A DNA stretch of 64,000 bases from Agapetus fuscipes (GCA_951799405.1 OX637361.1:5541156-5605155), one strand, 5' to 3'. Shown: positions 21,742 to 31,629, numbered from the stretch's first letter. Notes: generated from the letters alone by a model not told the origin. Program-made: numbers and translations.

Positions 21742-21852
21742 ACGCAGTGATGGACAATATACGTCGCTGGAGAGCAAAGGCGAAAGACAGGTGAGTGTGG
21801 AAGAGAATCCTGGATTCTGCCAAGGATATTGGAGCTCATTCTGATGATGACG
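21742..21852 (+). pseudogene. LINE C-terminal remnant
   Basis: Reads AVMDNIRRWRAKAKDR, a stop, then VWKRILDSAKDIGAHSDDDD. The N-RRWR-KA-DR---W--I---AK pattern is a LINE ORF tail, here with an internal stop. GATGATGACGAC at the end resembles the simple-repeat tail of these elements. Confidence 0.6.
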
Positions 21853-23126
21853 ACAAGTATCTTGCATTGCGTTAGGAAAATACTAATGTGTTTAATATTC
21901 TGAAATATATTCAATCCCATATAAAAATCAGACACATCTAACTTACCGCTTTATTTATATATTTTGTATTTCAAAAATATACAATACGACGTAAAAATGC
22001 AAAAAAAATGTTATAATGGTATTTCATACGAAAATATTAAGTTTTTCTCAAAAGCACCTGTGCTGGTTTTTTTTGTGATAAATAATCATGTCGCCTCTCG
22101 AGGCTTTGGAGTCTTTCATACAAAAAGTGAACCATCAATCTTATGGAAAGTGTAATACATTTTGGCCATTATGCCTTCAACACTGTCATTTTTCAAAGCC
22201 GAATACTCAATCAATACGTGCTACATCTTAATTGATCATATTTTACTTGCTTCAAAGCCTCGAGTATATTTCAAAGTATATTCCGAGGGAAAAAAATCAG
22301 GACTTTGTTGAAGCTACCATCTGAAGAAATATATAATAATGAATATTTTTAAAATGTATTCTAGTGTAGTCAAACGAGGGATGCAATATGTGACAAGCCA
22401 TTTAAAATATGACAGATAAAATAAAAACAAATAAATGGCTATATTGATTAAAAAGTTGAAATTAATTTAGTTGATTTACTTCAGCCTATAATTTATAATC
22501 CTAGTTGGATTGCATAATATATGTCATTTTCAGGTATTTCTTTTTGTAAATTTTTTGTACTAAAAATAGAAAGTAGTACCTACTAAAAAACACAAAAATA
22601 GAATAATATTGACAACTACTACAATTCTCGGATAACGATTAAGAATAAGTACATTTCAGTTCAAGTAAATGTTCTTTTAAAAAACTTTTTTTCTGAAAAA
22701 AAAGTGTATTTCCATCGAATTAAATCATTTTCATATTTATCACTTTTTTCTGGGAAATTCATCTCACATATCATGAAAAAATCGCTGCTTTAACATTTCG
22801 TAGACCATAAAAGTGGCAATATTACCTACCATCTACGTCGTAGCATATAATTTTTAGCGTAGATGCTACGTACGTAGTACATCTCCCTTTAACTCTCGTA
22901 ACCCCTCTCACTTCGTAGCCTTTTCCGTTGTAGCAGCCCCGTCCCCTTCCGCCGAGGCCTCCGTTCCTTTCCTTGTATAGCTCCGCGAGATTCAGTGACT
23001 ACCAAAGTATAAATGTAAAAAATCATTTTATGTTCAATTCGGTATGTTTAGAGGTAGTTTACAGCTTTATTTAAGGATTTATTTTAATGGCCTGTTTGGA
23101 ATGATTGAACATTTTTTTTTATATTA
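21853..23126. other. AT-rich stretch, nothing recognised
   Basis: No gene or recurring repeat. A slightly GC-richer patch at 22860-22990 has no open frame that resembles a family. Confidence 0.45.
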
Positions 23127-23220
23127 ATTAAATAACACACAGTTTTAATTCACTTTTATTTTATTTAAATTATGTCTAACGTTTTCGCCTAAAAAGGCAT
23201 CCTCAGGACAATGACAATCA
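23127..23220 (-). mobile_element. Penelope-like terminal repeat with hammerhead core
   Basis: On the minus strand it has CCTGAGGATGCCTTTTTAGG followed by CGAAAACGTTAGACAT and then AAAGTGAATTAAAACTGTGT. The same tail recurs at 24206-24290 and, inverted, at 24545-24606. The motif at 23173-23210 fits a minimal hammerhead ribozyme (see findings). Penelope-like retroelements are known to carry hammerhead motifs in their terminal repeats; assigning this piece to them is inference. Confidence 0.55.
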
Positions 23221-23262
23221 AAAATTAAATTTTTTTTATCGTTGAACCATCGAAGGGATAGC

Positions 23263-23790
23263 ATTTGACCGATCTGTAGCCTAGTTGTAAAAGACTTTGG
23301 ACTTGCAATTAGCATATTCGTTGAACCACAAAAATCCAACTCTCTCTTTGCTGGGTACAAAAATCATCTGCCTTGATCGATCGCCAAAGCGCTCCCCCAG
23401 TTCTTGTTTGACGTATACGCCAATCTTGTCAAATATGACTTTTTCATGCAGTTGTCTTAAGAATCAAATTCTACATAATCTGAGCTAAGAAAAACTCGAT
23501 AATGTGAGAGTTCTTTTAAATATTTTTTAAATAAATTTCTTGTTTTCATAAGACACATTGGCACACATTTCATAAGTACACATGCAAACATTGCTCATGT
23601 AAAATTTTCTCAATGGCGTTTACGGCAAACAAGAACTAAGGCAGCGCAAGGTCAATTCAGTCTTACAGCAACTAGGTTAGTCTGGTGCTATGTATTGACA
23701 ACAACAAAAACTATAGAGGGCTCTTGAGGTGTGATTGCACACAAGATCACCGCTCACCAAATTTTTACTAATAATGCGGGGTGAGACTTT
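23263..23790 (+). repeat. SINE-2 copy split by MITE-B
   Basis: Head GACCGATCTGTAGCCTAGTT up to 23389, then the MITE, then GTCAATTCAGTCTTACAGCA and the tail GAGGGCTCTTGAGGTGTGAT ending ACCGCTCACCAAATTTTTAC. The box B region is degraded. Confidence 0.7.
23390..23646. mobile_element. MITE-B copy 2, inside SINE-2
   Basis: Ends CGCTCCCCCAGTTCTTGTTT and AACAAGAACTAAGGCAGCG are inverted repeats. The interior shares AATCTGAGCTAAGA and TTTTCATAAGACACATTGG with the copy at 5027. Confidence 0.75.
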
Positions 23791-24205
23791 ACAAATAAAA
23801 AGTTACTTAATTGAGAATGGGATGTTTTGCTGTTCGCAAAAGAGTATGTGGTTAATGATAAAAGAAAAACAGCTTTGTTTTTGATTACGTGAGTATTTAT
23901 TTTTATATACCACAATACCACAGTATGTGGTTACTTATTTTTAAAAATAAGTCAGCAATTTTGTCCAAAAAATTACTCTACTGGAACTAGCCTCTTTTTC
24001 TCCCGTGGATCCAAGCTTCAGCTTTCAGTATAGAAAACAAGGCTCTTACTTATCGATCAAGGCTCTCACTCACTCGGCATTCTCAAACTTACATACTGTT
24101 TTGCATGGATGTGTCAGAAGGACCCACAAAACATGAGAGAACGAACATATGTAGTTTTATATTTTTACACGTCATGAAAAGCTTTGGTATTTTTAGAAAT
24201 TGAAT

Positions 24206-24290
24206 TGAAAAAACACAGTTTTAATCCACTTTTGATTCATATTTCCGCTCCAACTCTTTCGACTATTAAGGCATCTTCAGGAGCATGATT
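24206..24290 (-). mobile_element. Penelope-like terminal repeat, decayed copy
   Basis: Minus strand: GCTCCTGAAGATGCCTTAAT, then GTCGAAAGAGTTGGAGCGG, then the tail complementary to CACAGTTTTAATCCACTTTT. The core is conserved but one stem and the cleavage-site base are changed. Confidence 0.5.
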
Positions 24291-24301
24291 GTTACCTAGT
24301 A

Positions 24302-24555
24302 CGTCCTCGCAATGCTAGTTTGGCTTATGTGCCATTTGATTCAAAGTTGATATTTCAATGCAATTGTCTCAAGAATCACACTACACAATCTGAGCTAAGA
24401 TAAAAATGCAACATACAAAATTGAGAGAGTTATCTTAAATATTTTGTAAATCAATTTCTAGTTTTCATAAGACACATATGTCCAGTACACATACAAACAT
24501 TGCTCATGTGAAATAAACTTTGATGGACATAAGACAAACAAGCATTAAGGGAACG
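24302..24555. mobile_element. MITE-B copy 3
   Basis: Ends CGTCCTCGCAATGCTAGTTT and AAACAAGCATTAAGGGAACG. The interior matches the other two copies. It sits between two inverted Penelope-like tails. Confidence 0.75.
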
Positions 24556-24599
24556 ATTAGGCGAAAGCATTTGAGTGAAAAAATTAATATAAAGTGAAT

Positions 24600-24712
24600 T
24601 AAAACTGTCTTGTCTTGTCTTGTATCCTGCCGCCATTCCTCTAGGGTGGCCAGTACCTCCACACAAGTGCCACCACTTGACTCTGTCCTTGCATACTTCT
24701 GTCATCAACTAT
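24600..24712 (-). pseudogene. LINE C-terminal remnant
   Basis: Reads MMTEVCKDRVKWWHLCGG then HPRGMAAGYKTRQDS. This C-terminal pattern is common in RTE-like LINE remnants. Related to the fragment at 9205. Confidence 0.55.
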
Positions 24713-25585
24713 GCTTTTTAAATTCAATTCCTAAAAGAAAATGCTAGATATTCATGACACACAGTTTGTCAGTCGCTGGCGTAGCTTTTGCCGTAGCCAA
24801 GCAAGTCGCGAACCAACGTAAAAGTCAATTATGCGGGATTTGTTCTGCCTAATCCTCAACTTCTCCTCAGGTGGCACTCCAGCCATCAAGCAAGAAGTCT
24901 CTTGGAGGTGCGGCACGGCGAGGTGACGTCGCTATGCAGACGCCGAGGGATTTTTTACTGCCGGTCGTTTGGGCGGGATCAAATCACACTGAATAAGCGA
25001 AAACTTTACTGCCGTGCGCAACATTTTGCCTGATTTCCTCTAATAATTTCCCCTGATCTTTATCTTATTCTGCTTTAGATGCATAATTATCAGATTTTTG
25101 CTTCTTTTTGAGGATCATTATTCTTTTTATTTTGGTACTGTTACGAAATTAGGGTTCAAAAGTCTTTCAAATTAGAATACACAGGTCTTCTTATACAGTT
25201 GTTTATTTTACACTTTTAAATAATTTATTTTCACAAAGCTTTCTCGACTATTCCACTTGGTTTCTGTTCACTGATCAAGTTAGTTCTATGTGTTTGTAAG
25301 TCTCGTACGATACTACTCGCCCTGCAAGCCACTGGCACCCTTCTTATACTCTTTAAAACAGTACAATCTAGACCTCTATTTGCTAGACAGTTCCAGAAAG
25401 GCATAGTAATTATTATTTATCGATGCTGCACGTATTTTATTCAATGATTCCTACCCACACAATACAATACAGAATTCCTATAACTAATACCTACTTATTT
25501 TAAATATTTATATTTCATATTTACATAACAGTACCATTTCTATCGAAAAACGGCGATCGCCATGGCTATTTTAACTTTGGATGCT
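24713..25585. other. Non-coding stretch with a GC-richer patch
   Basis: A GC-richer segment lies at about 24860-24970 (possible exon, separate entry). The rest is AT-rich with no recognised content. Confidence 0.4.
24871..24922 (+). other. Weak candidate exon
   Basis: Flanked by CTTCTCCTCAG and GTGACG, which could act as splice sites. If joined after the phase-2 end of the exon at 12085-12233, the frame stays open and begins WHSSHQARSLLEVRHGE. I do not recognise this peptide, and it is not the PH-domain start expected next in still life. It may be chance or an alternative exon. Confidence 0.15.
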
Positions 25586-26035
25586 GCGACGACGATACCA
25601 TGTTGAAAGCACCGGTTGTCATCAGATCACCGAAGTTAAGCAACATTGGGCGCGGATGCTACCTGGATGGGTGACCGCTCAGGTATACCGCGTGTTGTTG
25701 GCATTCATTAGACCAGTGCGCAGTCCAGTGGCAACACTTCGGACTCTTAAATGTAAGGTTGTGGATTCGAATCCCGGCAGAGCAAAAAAATATACCATTT
25801 ATATTTCCAAATGTGCTCTTCTGCTGTGCGCTGGGTTGAAAAATTCATAAACCTTTACCAAAGACCGGTCACTGAAAGGTATATCCAACCTTACAACAAC
25901 TAGGCTTTTCTTGAGAATTGGCGCTTTCTACAGCGACAACCAAGCTAACAGAGGGCTCTTGAGGTGTGATACACACAAAAACAGCGCTCAACAAATAAAT
26001 CATCCTAATATTATTATTATTTCAAATAAGATCGT
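25586..26035 (+). repeat. SINE-2 full copy: 5S rRNA-like + tRNA-like + LINE tail
   Basis: 25588-25702 is a near-complete 5S rRNA-like sequence with the internal promoter parts GAAGTTAAGCAACATTGGGC and CTGGATGGGTGACCGC, ending CCGCGTGTTGTTGGC. 25711-25795 is tRNA-like, with CAGTCCAGTGGCAACAC and the box B GGATTCGAATCCCGGCAGAG. The SINE-2 body follows and then the 3' tail GAGGGCTCTTGAGGTGTGAT ... ATTATTATTATTT. RNA polymerase III would transcribe such an element from its internal promoters. It is not a 5S gene, because it runs straight into the tRNA block and LINE tail. Confidence 0.9.
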
Positions 26036-26164
26036 TAGACACGCATTTTTTTTGAGAAGAAAAATGTCAGCTATTGGTGGTCATCCTGGTTTCATGAAAA
26101 ATAGGGCAGAATTAAAATGATACTCAATTTTTTGTCTTTTGGTAATGTAGTCTAGGTGGTCGTT

Positions 26165-26400
26165 TCTTGACTAATAGGCTAGTATAAGGCGGACCACCCA
26201 TACTGTAAAAAAAACACTTTGCCAATACCAACCTTGCTTCAGGGAAAGTTGTCAAAAGTTTATGTTCATTTGAGGCTTGGATTTTTAAATTTGTAAGTAC
26301 ACATGCAGCATTTGTAAGCGCAAAAATACTCGTATCTGTTTAAGAGCATGCATTTAATATGAACTTTAAATGTTAACAAACCTTTGCAAGTTAAATTATA
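26165..26400 (+). repeat. Repeat A, full copy
   Basis: CTTGACTAATAGGCTAGTAT, then CGGACCACCCATACTGT, TTTATGTTCATTTGAGGCTT, GCAGCATTTGTAAGCGC, and TTTGCAAGTTAAATTATA at the end. Confidence 0.75.
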
Positions 26401-26585
26401 AATGAAAGGGTGATTTGACTTATAAGAAGAAAACATTAAATATGGTCTGTGGAAATGTTGTTTATCATTCAACGGTCTTAAGATATAATTAAATAATCCT
26501 AAATAGACTTACGGTTATATGTTTATGAAATAAGCTTTAAAGGGCACTCATATTACATTAACAAAAATATATATACTCCATGCTA

Positions 26586-26805
26586 CCAGTCCGTAGTTCA
26601 GTGGTAACACTTCGGACTCTGAATGGAAGGTTGTGGGTTCGAATCCTGGCGGAGAACAATAATATACCATTTATATTTTCAACTTTGCTCGGTTAAAAAA
26701 TTCATAAACTTTTACAATGCCCAGTCACCAAAAATTCATCCAGCCTTACAGCAACTGGGTCTTGCTTGAGAATTGGCGCTTTGTAGCGACGTCGACCAAG
26801 CTCGT
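26586..26805 (+). repeat. SINE-2 without tail, directly upstream of SINE-1
   Basis: CAGTCCGTAGTTCAGTGGTA, box B GTGGGTTCGAATCCTGGCGG, the body with ACAGCAACTGGGTCTTGCTT, cut at GTCGACCAAGCTCG where SINE-1 starts. Same arrangement as 9708-10235. Confidence 0.8.
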
Positions 26806-26808
26806 TAA

Positions 26809-27053
26809 AAGGTCGATAACTCAATTGGTAGAATACTTGCATTCCACAGCGAGAGCAAGGCTTTGATCTCAAGGTTTACTCAGCCTTCACAATAAATAAG
26901 AACCAGCCCCCCCTCGGTATCTGGGTTACCCCCACTTCAACTGAAAGTGGTTGGTGTGAGGCCAGCCCCCTTCACCGTAAAAATAAATAGGTCCCGAATC
27001 ACCAAATGAGACCCCTTCGGGGATAACGTAGACAAGAACTTATACTATATGTG
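26809..27053 (+). repeat. SINE-1, full copy
   Basis: Head AAGGTCGATAACTCAATTGG, degraded box B, then AATAAGAACCAGCCCCCC, CCCCACTTCAACTGAAAGTG, TCACCGTAAAAATAAATAGG and GACCCCTTCGGGGATAACGT. Ends near TATACTATATGTG. Confidence 0.8.
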
Positions 27054-27631
27054 TTTTACGGTACCTACTGAAATAAAAATCGTTTACGAACTCTATACAT
27101 TAAGGTCACGTAGAGTCGTCGGGCATAGTGGGCGGTAGGCGCTTAAGTTCCACCTCAAAGCCTCATAAATAGCCTTTTATTTAATCCCCGCCACAAAGGT
27201 TAACCCAGCATTAAAAATTAATTATATTCACCCTCTTTTCAGAAAAGGGGAATCCAAGAGAAATGTCGGATTTAAAAATGTATGCTTTAAAATGTGTTTT
27301 TTTTTCTCGCTCTGAAAATTTATTTAACATTATTTTTTGTCCGAAATTGTTACAGTTTTACTCCAGGAAATTAAACTCACGGATCATCCGTCGACTAAAA
27401 TGTACGAGTCTTTTGTCAGTTAACGGTCCCAAACAGAAATAAGCATGTATTTTGGTATCCACGTAGTCTTCATGTATATAAATAATTTAAAAAAAAAAAA
27501 CAGAAACTTGTCAAGAAATTCTGTTTTTTTATAAAAAGGAGCACTTGAAGAGTAACAAAATTCAGAAACATCATTACTCGTCATGTTTCTTCTTTAAAAT
27601 TTACTTACATTTAAAATATTATTTAAATACA
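27054..27631. other. AT-rich stretch, nothing recognised
   Basis: No gene or recurring repeat between the SINE-1 copy and the 5' end of the LINE. Confidence 0.45.
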
Positions 27632-30213
27632 AGCTACGTACTATCGCCCCGGCTCTAAGCCTGTTACGGCGGAGTTTTTTCATGAATTTCGGGAGCTCTT
27701 TGAAGTTTTAGTAACTCGTAATGAGATGTTTCTGATAGTGGGGGATGTTAACGTCAGGCTTGAGCGCAGAGATGACACCAATTGTGTTACTCTCACTGCC
27801 TTGCTTGCGGACTATGGCTGCAGACAGTGGGTAGATGCTCCCACTCATGATGCGGGTGGCCTACTGGATGTGGTCATCACTAGACAGGAGGATGCTCCTT
27901 TGAAAACAGAGGTAAGAGATGTGGGTTTGTCGGACCACAGGTTGGTGGTGGTACGTTTAAATCTAGGACGACCTGTTCCTGTATACAGGAAAATTACCTC
28001 CAGGTCCTGGAACAAATTTAAGATCGATTTCTTCAAAATGGATTTATCTCTATCGCCAATCTGTTGTCCGGAAACCTACGTCTCAATGCACCCAGACACA
28101 TTAGTTGGGCTGTACAATGACACCATGAAAAGTTTAATAAATCTGCATGCTCTCATTACAATCAAACATGTTAGGGAGCGGAATAGTGCTATCTGGTTTG
28201 ATAGTGAATGCAGTGCGCTGAAACGCAAAATGCGACAAGCAGAGCGTAATTTCAGGAGTGGCAAGCCAGGTAGCACTAGAGAAATGTGGATAATTGCACA
28301 GGGTCTGTACAGGTCAGCTATCCTCCAGAAAAAGTCCCAGCATTATTGTACCATTATTGCTAGTGAAAAATGTCCACAGCGTTTATGGAGACTTCTGGAG
28401 AACGTGTCTGGTAATGCCCGGGCCGGTGCGGGTCCGGTGACGACTGCTAGTGATCTCGCTGCTTACTTTCAAAGTAAAATACCGACCAGATATTCTCCCC
28501 TAGGGGTTAGTCCTGGTTCTCTGGGACTTTTGTGTAATTCACAGCTTGAAGTGCTTGGGCTGACCTCTATTGAAGAGGTGACGCGAGTTGTAGCGGGATC
28601 GCCAAATAAGCAGTGTGATCTGGATCCTGTGCCGACGTGGGTACTAAAAGAGTGCATTCTTCTAGTGGCTCCATTTATTGTTAGGTTTATCAATGGATGC
28701 CTAATGGATGCCACTATCCCCTCCTTTTTAAAGGAAGCGCAAATAACGCCAATATTAAAAAAGCCAAATCTCGATCCTAACGATCTCTCCAATTTCAGGC
28801 CGGTGTCAAACTTACCGTTTCTGTCTAAGGTACTGGAGCGCATTGTCTCTGATCGGCTGGTATCTTATCTGAGTGCTAACGATCTGATGCCTAAGAGGCA
28901 ATCAGCCTATCGAAAATATCATTCGACTGAAACTGGCTTACTGACGGTGGTCTCAGATCTGATATCGGCAGTGGATTGCGGAGATCTTGCTCTCTTAGCG
29001 CTTCTGGACATGAGTGCGGCGTTTGACACCGTATGTCATGATATTCTGATAAGGAGGTTGGAGGGTTCGTACGGCTTGAGGGATAAGGCGCTGGCGTGGT
29101 TCTCCTCCTACTTGGCGGATCGCAAGCAGGTAGTGCGTACTTGTGACTGTGTCTCACCTTCCTATTCGCTGATCTCCGGGGTGCCGCAGGGGTCTGTACT
29201 GGGACCGATCCTGTTTATTTTATACACTGCTGACATTGAGAGTAAAGTTGAGAAATGGGGCCTCATTACACATGCATATGCAGATGACTGGCAAATTTAC
29301 TCTCAGTGTCAGCCACATATGGCACAAACTCTCAGTAACAGGGTGGCAGCTTGCATTGCGGAGATTGGTGAATGGATGACAAGCAATGGCCTAATCCTTA
29401 ACATGGGTAAGACAGAAGTGATGTGGGCGGCTACAACCAGGCGTGATCATCTTTTGACAACTCGAGTACCACTCTCCATTGGGGGAGAGCTGATTCAACC
29501 CTCCGACTCAGTCAGACTTCTAGGAGTCACACTGGATCGGAACCTCACAATGGGAGAGCAATTGAACTCGACTGTATCTTCCTCATTTTTTGAACTTCGC
29601 CAGATAAAGGCGATCAGGAGATGTTTACCGTCGGGAGCAGTCAAGACCCTGGTGAATGCCTTTGTGATGTCACGAGTTGACTATTGCTCAACGCTGTACA
29701 TAGGTCAGCCAAAAAAGCAGTTCAACCGTCTTCAGTCTGTGCTGAATTCAGCGGCAAGACTCATATTCGGGATGTCTAAATTTACTCGCATTACTCCATT
29801 GTTAGGGAAACTGCATTGGCTTCGTTTTCCGGAGAGGGTGGTCTACCGTGTTTGTCTGATGGTGTATAAGGCTGTAAATGGTACAGCTCCTTCATATTTG
29901 GCTGACATGTTTACACCCGTTGAGAGGGATTTGAGGCGCCAAACGCTCAGATCTGCAGGGGATGGCGTGGTGGACTTGGTTCAGCCACACCGTCAGACAC
30001 GCACTAATTTTGGGGACCGTGCTTTCCGGTTTGCGGGACCAATGGAGTGGAACAGACTGCCACCTAATGTGAGGAAGGCAAAGACTGTTGGTGTCTTTAA
30101 AGGAGCACTAAAGACACATCTTTACAAGAAATCTTATCCGTGATTTGAGAGGGCCCTTGAGGTGTGACACACACAAAAACGGCGCTCTTTAATTATGTGT
30201 ACATTAAAATAAA
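27632..30213 (+). mobile_element. CR1/L2-group LINE, 5'-truncated, RT intact
   Basis: Starts abruptly inside the endonuclease (first clear residues YYRPGSKPV) and ends after a 3' UTR with GAGAGGGCCCTTGAGGTGTG and AAAACGGCGCTCTTTAATTA, next to a Helitron-like element. The abrupt start is typical of incomplete target-primed reverse transcription. The 3' end matches the tails of SINE-2 and of the LINE fragment at 6966-7200. Confidence 0.9.
27726..30143 (+). CDS. LINE ORF2: endonuclease C-part and reverse transcriptase
   Basis: 805 codons without a stop from the first methionine; the frame is open from about 27627. Residues 1-80 are the end of an APE-type endonuclease (FLIVGDVNVRL; then VGLSDHRLVVVRL, whose SDH is catalytic). 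The reverse transcriptase covers about 300-580: motif A LLDMSAAFDTVCHDIL with Asp 428, GVPQGSVLGP, and the active site AYADDWQIYS with YADD at 518-521. The C-terminus FAGPMEWNRLPPNVR ... KTHLYKKSYP is typical of CR1/L2-group elements. All RT catalytic aspartates are present, so the RT could be active. The endonuclease lacks its N-terminal catalytic residues, so this copy is probably immobile. Transposon-encoded, not a host gene. Confidence 0.9.
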   Translation: MFLIVGDVNVRLERRDDTNCVTLTALLADYGCRQWVDAPTHDAGGLLDVVITRQEDAPLKTEVRDVGLSDHRLVVVRLNLGRPVPVYRKITSRSWNKFKIDFFKMDLSLSPICCPETYVSMHPDTLVGLYNDTMKSLINLHALITIKHVRERNSAIWFDSECSALKRKMRQAERNFRSGKPGSTREMWIIAQGLYRSAILQKKSQHYCTIIASEKCPQRLWRLLENVSGNARAGAGPVTTASDLAAYFQSKIPTRYSPLGVSPGSLGLLCNSQLEVLGLTSIEEVTRVVAGSPNKQCDLDPVPTWVLKECILLVAPFIVRFINGCLMDATIPSFLKEAQITPILKKPNLDPNDLSNFRPVSNLPFLSKVLERIVSDRLVSYLSANDLMPKRQSAYRKYHSTETGLLTVVSDLISAVDCGDLALLALLDMSAAFDTVCHDILIRRLEGSYGLRDKALAWFSSYLADRKQVVRTCDCVSPSYSLISGVPQGSVLGPILFILYTADIESKVEKWGLITHAYADDWQIYSQCQPHMAQTLSNRVAACIAEIGEWMTSNGLILNMGKTEVMWAATTRRDHLLTTRVPLSIGGELIQPSDSVRLLGVTLDRNLTMGEQLNSTVSSSFFELRQIKAIRRCLPSGAVKTLVNAFVMSRVDYCSTLYIGQPKKQFNRLQSVLNSAARLIFGMSKFTRITPLLGKLHWLRFPERVVYRVCLMVYKAVNGTAPSYLADMFTPVERDLRRQTLRSAGDGVVDLVQPHRQTRTNFGDRAFRFAGPMEWNRLPPNVRKAKTVGVFKGALKTHLYKKSYP

Positions 30214-30677
30214 TCTATATCTATAAAGAAGGATGTGTGTATGTATGTATGTATGTATGTATGTATGTATGTATGTATGTATGTATGTATGTATGTATGT
30301 ATGTATGTATGTATGTCCCCTATAGACTCATAAACCGCTCATCCGATTTTGACGAAATTTTCAGGAAACATGTAACATATTCTTAGAACGAATCCTGTGA
30401 AGTTTGATGGTGATCAAATAAACAGTGGTTCTCAATTCTCGATATTTCAGCAACGAGGTCGGTAAATTTTGAAACCATCCAATAGAAGAAGACCATTATA
30501 TTCAACTACAATACATAATCTTAGTTGCAAATATACATTTACATTAAAGATTCATATAAAATGCATGCTCACAAGTAGACACATGTAAGTTCACGCTTAC
30601 AAATGCTGCATGTGTACCCACTCATAATTTAAAATCCAAATCTAAAATGAACAACCCAGTAACTTTTACTTTACGCC

Positions 30678-31444
30678 TAAAAATGGGAAAAAAAAAAAAA
30701 AGTTGGGAAATTTCCCCAAAAGTGGGGAATTTTTTTTTTCCCCAAAAGTCGGGAAAAACCTAACCTAACCTAACCTAACCTAAAAATGGGAAAAAAAAAA
30801 AAAAGTTGGGAAATTTCCCCCTGCGCATTGTTCCCACTTATCCCCCTGCGCATGGTTCCCACTTTCAAATCTGGGAAAAAAAAAAAAAAGTTGGGAAAAT
30901 TTTTTTTCCCCAAAAGTCGGGAAAAACCTAACCTAACCTAAAAATGGGGAAAAAAAAAAAAGTTGGGAAAATTTCCCCAAAAGTGGGGAAAATTTTTTTT
31001 CCCCAAAAGTCGGGAAAAACCTAACCTAACCTAACCTAAAAATGGGAAAAAAAAAAAAAAGTTGGGAAATTTCCCCAAAAGTGGGGAAATTTTTTTTTCC
31101 CCAAAAGTCGGGAAAAACCTAACCTAACCTAACCTAACCTAAAAATGGGAAAAAAAAAAAAAGATTGGGAAATTTCCCCCTGCGCATTGTTCTCACTTAT
31201 CCCCGCATGGTTCCCACTTTCAAATCTGGGAAAAAAAAAAAAAGTTGGGAAATTTTTTTTTCCCCAAAAGTCGGGAAAAACCTAACCTAACCTAAAAATG
31301 GGGAAAAAAAAAAAAGTTGGGAAAATTTCCCCAAAAGTGGGGAAATTTTTTTTTCCCCAAAAGTCGGGAAAAACCTAACCTAACCTAAAAATGGGGAAAA
31401 AAAAAAAGTTGGGAAAATTTTACTTAACTTTACCCACTTTACTT
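30678..31444. repeat. Satellite with TTAGG (CCTAA) telomere-type blocks
   Basis: Six clusters of 2-5 CCTAA units (near 30760, 30927, 31020, 31118, 31279, 31375) alternate with a spacer of AAAATGGGAAAAAAAAAAA, GTTGGGAAATTTCCCCAAAA and CCCCAAAAGTCGGGAAAAA. It is absent from the equivalent place in copies B, C and D, so it was gained here. Confidence 0.85.
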
Positions 31445-31614
31445 AACTTGAAATGGATGTTATTCAGCTCCTGAGTGGCTTGACACTCATTTCTTATGAA
31501 GGCTGAGTAAGCCTTGCCGGTATTTTATTTTGGGTTTAAAATAAACACTGAAACGGGAAATAATTTCTGACAACTTCGGTGGGATTCTAACTCGAGATCT
31601 CGGCATGGAATGCA
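31445..31614 (-). repeat. SINE-1 fragment in Helitron-like A
   Basis: AACTTGAAATGGATGTTATT, TTATGAAGGCTGAGTAAGCC and CCGAGATCT-side head in reverse. Cut at GGCATGGAATGCA before box A. Confidence 0.75.
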
Positions 31615-31629
31615 ATCTATAAAGAAGGA

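Larger units (their letters stand above)
30214..31614 (+). mobile_element. Helitron-like element A, 3'-truncated
   Basis: Opens TCTATATCTATAAAGAAGGA and an ATGT array (30237-30317), then CATAAACCGCTCATCCGATT and TTTTGACGAAATTTTCAGGA as in copies B-D. Contains a repeat A piece (30507-30677), a satellite insertion (30678-31444) and half a SINE-1 (31445-31614). Stops inside the SINE-1 head at GGCATGGAATGCA, where copy B begins. Non-coding. Confidence 0.75.

Noticed and set aside
25588..25702. A 5S rRNA gene
   Set aside because: It runs directly into a tRNA-like block and a LINE-type tail, and the same fusion occurs at other loci, one with an internal deletion. It is a SINE head.
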